DNA of 64,000 bases, from assembly GCA_902728285.1 (NCBI GenBank), contig CACVBU010000185.1:1544845-1608844 (forward strand), in the 5' to 3' direction. Of the stretch, positions 60,901 through 64,000 are shown one piece after another (position 1 is the first letter of the stretch; each line of letters begins with the position of its first letter). The stretch comes from Clytia hemisphaerica. Its lineage: Eukaryota > Cnidaria > Hydrozoa > Leptothecata > Clytiidae. The position numbers and the translations under genes were made by a program. The notes under the pieces were generated by a model. That model was not told the origin of the DNA. It did no database searches and saw nothing but the letters and a program-made list of their open reading frames with translations.

Positions 60901-63497
60901 TCAATTTGATTTTTTCTGATTCCCTACAAAAAGTTCTTGAAATCCACTGTAAATCAGCTTTCTAATGTACTTGAATAAAAATTCATTGGCTTTCAAAATC
61001 TGCTCCCCACCAGAGTTCATGATTTTTAGGGGTCAATTTTCGCTTAGTAGCCTATCTTTGAGACACTGTATCTTCAAAACTACTTGAGATATCAAGGTGA
61101 AATTTTGAGGGTCTTATTTTCTTGTGTGATAGATCATTTGGTCTAAATTTCAGCAAAATCCAAGAGGGTCAGGTATCACACCCTGAAGACTCTTAAAAAA
61201 AATGGCTCTTAAGTGCCGATGTCGTATATATACGACATGGGCTATATAGGAGGGCGAAGCCCTCCTGTAATGCCCAGTTTGATTTAGAAATCGTTATTTT
61301 TGGTCGAACTCGTAGGAATTAGATTGTCCTTTATGGTCAAGCAAAAAAAATTTCAAAAGTGAGTCTTTCCAGCGAGATTTTAAGCGAAAAAGTCAAAAAA
61401 ATGCAAAAAATTGACAAAAATTCACTTTTTTGAGATTCTGACCGTTTTTTGACTATTTTTGGTCAACGAGTGATCCAAGAACCTCCAAATTTGGCCCTGT
61501 TTTACTTTATTCTGTCTTCTAGTGAATCGATTTGAAGTTTTACCACTGGGCACCTTTCCATCAGTTCAGTCAGGTCCGCGCAGCGGGCCTGACTGCTTTA
61601 ATTCCCTAACCTACCCCCCCCCCTGGCCGCCGCCCACCACGCCCTTCCTAAATCGGGCACTCAAAGGGTTAACCAATTAAGAAAATATAGCTTTTCTCAA
61701 TGTTGACTCATTATTTTTTTCTGATTTTTTGCACAATGATGCAAAATGGCAATGCCCAAAATGTGATGGAGCCAGATTTTTAAGGAAAATTATTTTGGGC
61801 AAATTTGGGCCAAAAACAGCTTAAGAGGTTTTTTGGACCTGAATGGTTTAAGTGATTTTCGTATTTGGGGAAATTCCTTTTTACCATTTTACATTATTCA
61901 ACACACAAGCTTTATTTTTCCATTCTGAATTTTTGTACAATTATTGTCACTTTTTTCTTATTTTCATCTGATGTTAATCATTAGGTAGGTCCTTTCAGCA
62001 TGTTGCTTGTTTGTCTTTTACTGATCTTATGAATATGCAGATTTTCTGAGCTAGAATGCCATATGCGGGGCGTTTTTAAGGAACACCCAATAATCTGCCC
62101 GGGTTCGCTTGAATGCGGATTCGACATCTTTTGTAATTTTCTGCACATCGATGAAAGTATATCAAGACGTAGCCCGATTTGGAAAAGATGGGAGCATTGT
62201 TACAGCTTGTTTATTTTCAAGTTTTCATTTTGTCAGGTTCCCCACTGACGGTGTTCGGACAATATTTGTTTAATCAAAGATGGGTGTGGTCAATGAACGT
62301 CAATGCAACGACATCTTTTGAAGCTAAAAGCATCGCCCAAATACTCAACACCATAATGAAGTAGGTTATAATCAAGCTGGCACACAACGTTGTTTCAACG
62401 TTTCTCTTATGTTCACAACGTCCATTTAACGTTCTCACGATTGATTGGTTTTCAAAGTTGGAAAATGTTTCCGCCATAGAAGATTCGGTTGCCAGATAGT
62501 ATAACTCCGACGCTCTTGAAGACTTTTAATGACTTTCCCACTAAAATTGTAGGGTAATCTGAAACTCTAAGCAACAGCTCGTGTGAGATTTCACCAATAA
62601 TCTCTTTTTTCGTTCATTTTACAGACAACGCTTGCACGAGGGTTTCAATTTTTGCAGTTTTGGTAAAGGGATTGTTAGCTTGACAAAAGAAGTGAACGTT
62701 ACTGTAAGTTACCATCATCAACAAACATATTTTTTTAACGCTAAAAATATACTCTTCACCCCGGAAGGGAAAATTGAATTTTGAAATGGTGTTTATTTTT
62801 CTGTATTCTTAATCTTATTTAGTTTGTTGTTTGTTCTTTAATATCCGCTAATGCTGAGCATCAGGTTGTTCTTAATTTGTTCAAGGTTTTGGCCAAATTT
62901 CAGCCTTGTGTTCTTATAAAATTGTTCTTATGAAAACAAAAAGCGTGTGCTTCAGTGATCTTTTTCAACACTATCAACAATTAATACTCGTTCTGTGCGT
63001 TTATAATTATTTTTTTACACCATAATGTACTTTCACAAAAAATGTCAACCGCTTAAATTAGTTCCCTAAAAACAGAATAAAGAGTCTTTTTCTTTCAATC
63101 GTAAAGTCATGTCAACAAAGCAATACTCGTTCTGTATGCTGTATAATTATTCACACCATTCCCATTAAATGAATTTTCAAACAGTGATGTTGTCTTAGTT
63201 GATAGATTGGTAGATTGCATTCTGAAAACTTTCTTACTCATCCCATCCAAGGTCAATTCATCGGAAGAGAACATTTCCAACTGCTGTACCATACAATACA
63301 TTATGTTTCCACCACACCAAAAACTCAAACATCAAGAAGATTCAACAGAGAGTGATGGAGGAGTGCTTCACGAATTCGCCCCAGACCTCCAAATGGTGGT
63401 TGAAGTGTGGGTGGAACCGCAAATGGGAACGGTTGATATACCCGATTCTCCACTTTCATATATCCATGGCTCAGAGTATCAACGTATACCGCAAAAG
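45930..63497 (+). CDS. SZT2: SZT2 (KICSTOR subunit), N-terminal ~950 residues; continues past the window
   Basis: Exons: 45930-46082, 46295-46498, 46796-46873, 47202-47291, 47676-47792, 48018-48126, 48460-48598, 49331-49412, 49944-49959, 50168-50405, 50846-50910, 51843-51919, 52518-52540, 52750-52854, 53127-53165, 53433-53562, 54212-54240, 54464-54538, 55025-55075, 55641-55793, 56441-56555, 57024-57160, 57560-57672, 62237-62360, 62625-62703 and 63185-63497. All joints agree in phase except between exons 25 and 26, where 3n+2 bases (a missed microexon) are needed. Recognisable SZT2 segments include ASSIWLLMGKGYRISRSIRL, RYRFVYCIDMSPSM, FGFVPHCALMQFIATATSGA, YHKALLCWNF, NQRWVWSMNV and YIMFPPHQKL. 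Family knowledge: with KPTN, ITFG2 and C12orf66, SZT2 anchors GATOR1 at lysosomes and suppresses mTORC1 when amino acids are scarce. The human protein is about 3,400 aa, so roughly a quarter is here. Confidence 0.9.
48833..49043. mobile_element. MITE with TTAA duplication (piggyBac-type target)
   Basis: AGGGACATAAAAGTA at the left and its complement TACTTTTATGTCCCT at the right are each bordered by TTAA (48829-48832 and 49044-49047). 211 bp, non-coding, in the SZT2 intron after exon 7. Confidence 0.7.
49411..49475 (-). pseudogene. tRNA-like sequence (tRNA-derived SINE or pseudogene)
   Basis: On the minus strand TAGCTCAATGGTAGAGC is a full A-box/D-arm. It is followed by a perfect 5-bp anticodon-like stem (ATGCC/GGCAT) around a 7-base loop, but the T-arm B-box (GAGAACTTACC) is decayed and U33 is not in place. 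It overlaps the SZT2 exon 8 donor. Not expected to be a functional tRNA. Confidence 0.4.
51470..51750. mobile_element. MITE, CTTTTTTTATAAGAA family, copy 4
   Basis: Ends TACATGTTTTTTTTTATAAG and CTTATAAAAAAAAAACATGT mirror each other. The interior repeats 'taagcat' and inverted 'aggctga/tcagcctt' phrases. It lies in the SZT2 intron after exon 11, which is why the frame across it looks open for about 100 codons. Confidence 0.65.
52168..52452. mobile_element. hAT-like MITE (CACTGACC ends), copy 1, 8-bp duplication AGTATAAC
   Basis: The left CACTGACCTTTATATATCCC is mirrored by GGGATATATAAATGTGAGTG. AGTATAAC occurs on both sides (52160-52167, 52453-52460). An 8-bp duplication is characteristic of hAT insertions. 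285 bp, in the SZT2 intron before the 23-nt exon. Other copies lie at 63506-63786 and (decayed) about 53690-53940. Confidence 0.85.
53170..53345. repeat. Dispersed repeat ('gactttttgcacaatgatg' family), copy 1
   Basis: 'Gactttttgcacaaaggtgc' and 'gacagagcccgattttcggg' correspond to segments at 58435-58731, 61690-61890 and about 62085-62180. Partial and diverged; no terminal structure is seen. In the SZT2 intron after exon 15. Confidence 0.5.
53690..53940. mobile_element. hAT-like MITE, decayed third copy
   Basis: The interior is collinear with the copy at 52168 ('aatctttaatctgagttttt', 'gcattgaaagcgctagatct', 'caatggtggatatagct') but the ends are eroded and no duplication is clear. In the SZT2 intron after exon 16. 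Confidence 0.6.
55150..55225 (-). pseudogene. tRNA-like sequence (tRNA-derived SINE or pseudogene)
   Basis: The minus strand reads GGATGCAGCGATAACCGATT, then a decayed anticodon arm, then CCCAGTTCGAGTCCC, an intact B-box. The A-box is weak and the anticodon stem has a mismatch. In the SZT2 intron after exon 19. Confidence 0.35.
56083..56326. mobile_element. MITE with AGGCCGGTCTCC ends, TAA duplication, copy 2
   Basis: AGGCCGGTCTCCAATTTCGC at the left, GGAGACCGGCCT at the right, TAA on both sides. Interior 'tgacgtaacggatgaaaaaa' and 'tatgatgtaatcttttcttc' are shared with 27407-27632. In the SZT2 intron just before exon 21. Confidence 0.75.
57719..57922. mobile_element. MITE, ACACCTTTTCGACCGTAG family, copy 2
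   Basis: Ends ATACACCTTTTCCGACCGTA and ACTACAATCGAAAAGGTGTA. The interior matches 30455-30627 ('gccaattgccgcgcgggcat', 'aagtggcacgcgcctg') with a short extra segment. It begins 46 bases after the SZT2 exon 23 donor. Confidence 0.75.
58375..58430. repeat. GTTCGTCC/GTTCGTCT tandem repeat
   Basis: About seven copies of an 8-base unit 'gttcgtcc' with C/T variation, directly before a copy of the 'gactttttgcacaatgatg' dispersed repeat, which may be one composite element. Confidence 0.75.
58435..58731. repeat. Dispersed ~300-bp repeat unit, left of the palindrome
   Basis: It starts 'cttttctcaggattggctca' and ends 'tttggggaaattccc'. The same unit restarts at 61690 and ends 'tttggggaaattcc' near 61880, so the piggyBac-like element was inserted between two tandem units. 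Confidence 0.65.
58736..61668. mobile_element. piggyBac-like non-autonomous element containing a 2.5-kb palindrome
   Basis: TTAA at 58732-58735 and 61669-61672 brackets an element beginning CCCTTTAAGAGCC and ending GGCACTCAAAGGG, the usual piggyBac terminus style. Two arms of about 1.18 kb (58740-59917 and 60038-61212) are almost perfect reverse complements around a 120-base centre. The tail 61213-61660 is unpaired and holds smaller hairpins: GTCGTATATATACGAC at 61222, GGAGGGCGAAGCCCTCC and GTCAGGTCCGCGCAGCGGGC. No transposase is present; a 61-codon frame appears twice as a mirror pair only because of the palindrome. It fills most of the 4.6-kb SZT2 intron after exon 23. Confidence 0.85.
61690..61890. 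repeat. Dispersed ~300-bp repeat unit, right of the palindrome
   Basis: 'Ctgattttttgcacaatgat' and 'gggcaaatttgggccaaaaa' are collinear with 58450-58560. A further, weaker unit occurs near 62085-62180. Confidence 0.6.
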
Positions 63498-63505
63498 GTA
63501 CAATC

Positions 63506-63786
63506 CACTGACCTCTATATATCCCTGGACCAAGCTATAACCGCCATCTTTGATTAGAGGTTTTTTGGAATAGGTACCCGAGATGAAGCCATTGCAGTGT
63601 TAAAAATTAACGTCTAACGGCGATACATCATCAAAAGTATTTGAGAGAAAGTAGACGCTCTCGATGCATTTACACCGCTATTGGAGTAATGCCGCCATTA
63701 GGGTACCACTTTTCAAAAAACTCCGATCAAAGATTTTGCTTTGCCGGAATTGAGAAGCTTGGTCCAGGGATATATAAAGGTCAGTG
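63506..63786. mobile_element. hAT-like MITE, copy 2, inserted at an SZT2 splice donor
   Basis: Left CACTGACCTCTATATATCCC, right GGGATATATAAAGGTCAGTG. The 8-bp duplication GTACAATC lies at 63498-63505 and 63787-63794. The left duplication is the splice donor itself: exon 26 ends at 63497 with CAAAAG and the intron begins GTACAATC. The interior is inverted relative to copy 1. Confidence 0.88.
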
Positions 63787-63807
63787 GTACAATCGCTTTT
63801 TCATACG

Positions 63808-64000
63808 CGCCTTTTTATAAGAACCATCATATTTTTAGTATTCATGTTGAGTTGTCTTCAGTTTGAGTTTAGTCTCCGTACCTGCATTTATACGTTTTTC
63901 TTTCCTCACTTGCATTTATACGTTTTTCTTTACTTGCAAGAAGAACGGATAAACTGTATTTTGGAGACCAAGTTAGAAACGTGCAGAAAAAAGGAGCGCT
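63808..64000. mobile_element. CTTTTTTTATAAGAA-family left end, running off the window
   Basis: 'Acgcgcctttttataagaac' resembles the left end of the family at 10739, 11690, 26827 and 51470. The right end is not in the window. A short direct repeat 'acttgcatttatacgttttt' follows near 63880-63930. Confidence 0.35.

Overview
This window is nuclear DNA from an AT-rich animal genome. Genes are split by GT-AG introns of about 0.1-4.6 kb, untranslated sequence is long, and a large share of the DNA is small inverted-repeat transposons. The protein families (adhesion GPCR, stomatin, TMEM254/DUF4499, SZT2) are metazoan, and nothing is bacterial or viral. The lineage cannot be fixed from sequence alone. 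The intron and repeat style, together with a possible spliced-leader/operon arrangement in the TMEM254 cluster, would suit a non-bilaterian such as a hydrozoan cnidarian, but this is inference.

Layout. (1) 1-3964 (+): the last five exons of an adhesion GPCR, from the end of the GAIN domain through the GPS cleavage motif and seven membrane helices to the stop codon. (2) About 4-22 kb: no convincing host gene. It holds inverted-repeat elements, several with clear target-site duplications, and a 5'-truncated LINE reverse transcriptase (16863-18265, minus) split by a younger inserted element. (3) 22256-34716 (+): a tandem stomatin cluster with two complete four-exon genes (291 and 286 aa) and a third locus with only the first two exons. 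(4) 35153-36553 (-): a three-exon gene for an unrecognised 311-aa protein, abutting another LINE fragment. (5) 36.9-40.0 kb: a repeat block with a G-rich minisatellite, a degenerate 45-60 bp array, and a 1.15-kb inverted-repeat element filled with ATCGAT tandem repeats and flanked by a 6-bp duplication. (6) 41.87-42.23 kb (-): a LINE relic. (7) 43007-44785 (+): three intronless tandem TMEM254-like genes. (8) 45930 to the right edge (+): the first 26 recognisable exons (about 950 codons) of SZT2, the large KICSTOR subunit that restrains mTORC1. One of its introns holds a 2.9-kb piggyBac-like element with an almost perfect 2.5-kb palindrome.

The genes do not form an obvious pathway. Stomatin and TMEM254 are membrane proteins that have each expanded locally by tandem duplication, and SZT2 is a single-copy nutrient-signalling scaffold. 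The most interesting signals are a poly(A) signal immediately followed by a splice-acceptor-like site between TMEM254 copies 1 and 2, a hAT-like MITE whose target-site duplication copies an SZT2 splice donor, 16-29 nt exons in SZT2, the ATCGAT element, and strong conservation of stomatin exons 3-4 against divergent exons 1-2. All exon joins were read by eye from frame, phase and splice sites. No alignments or database searches were run.
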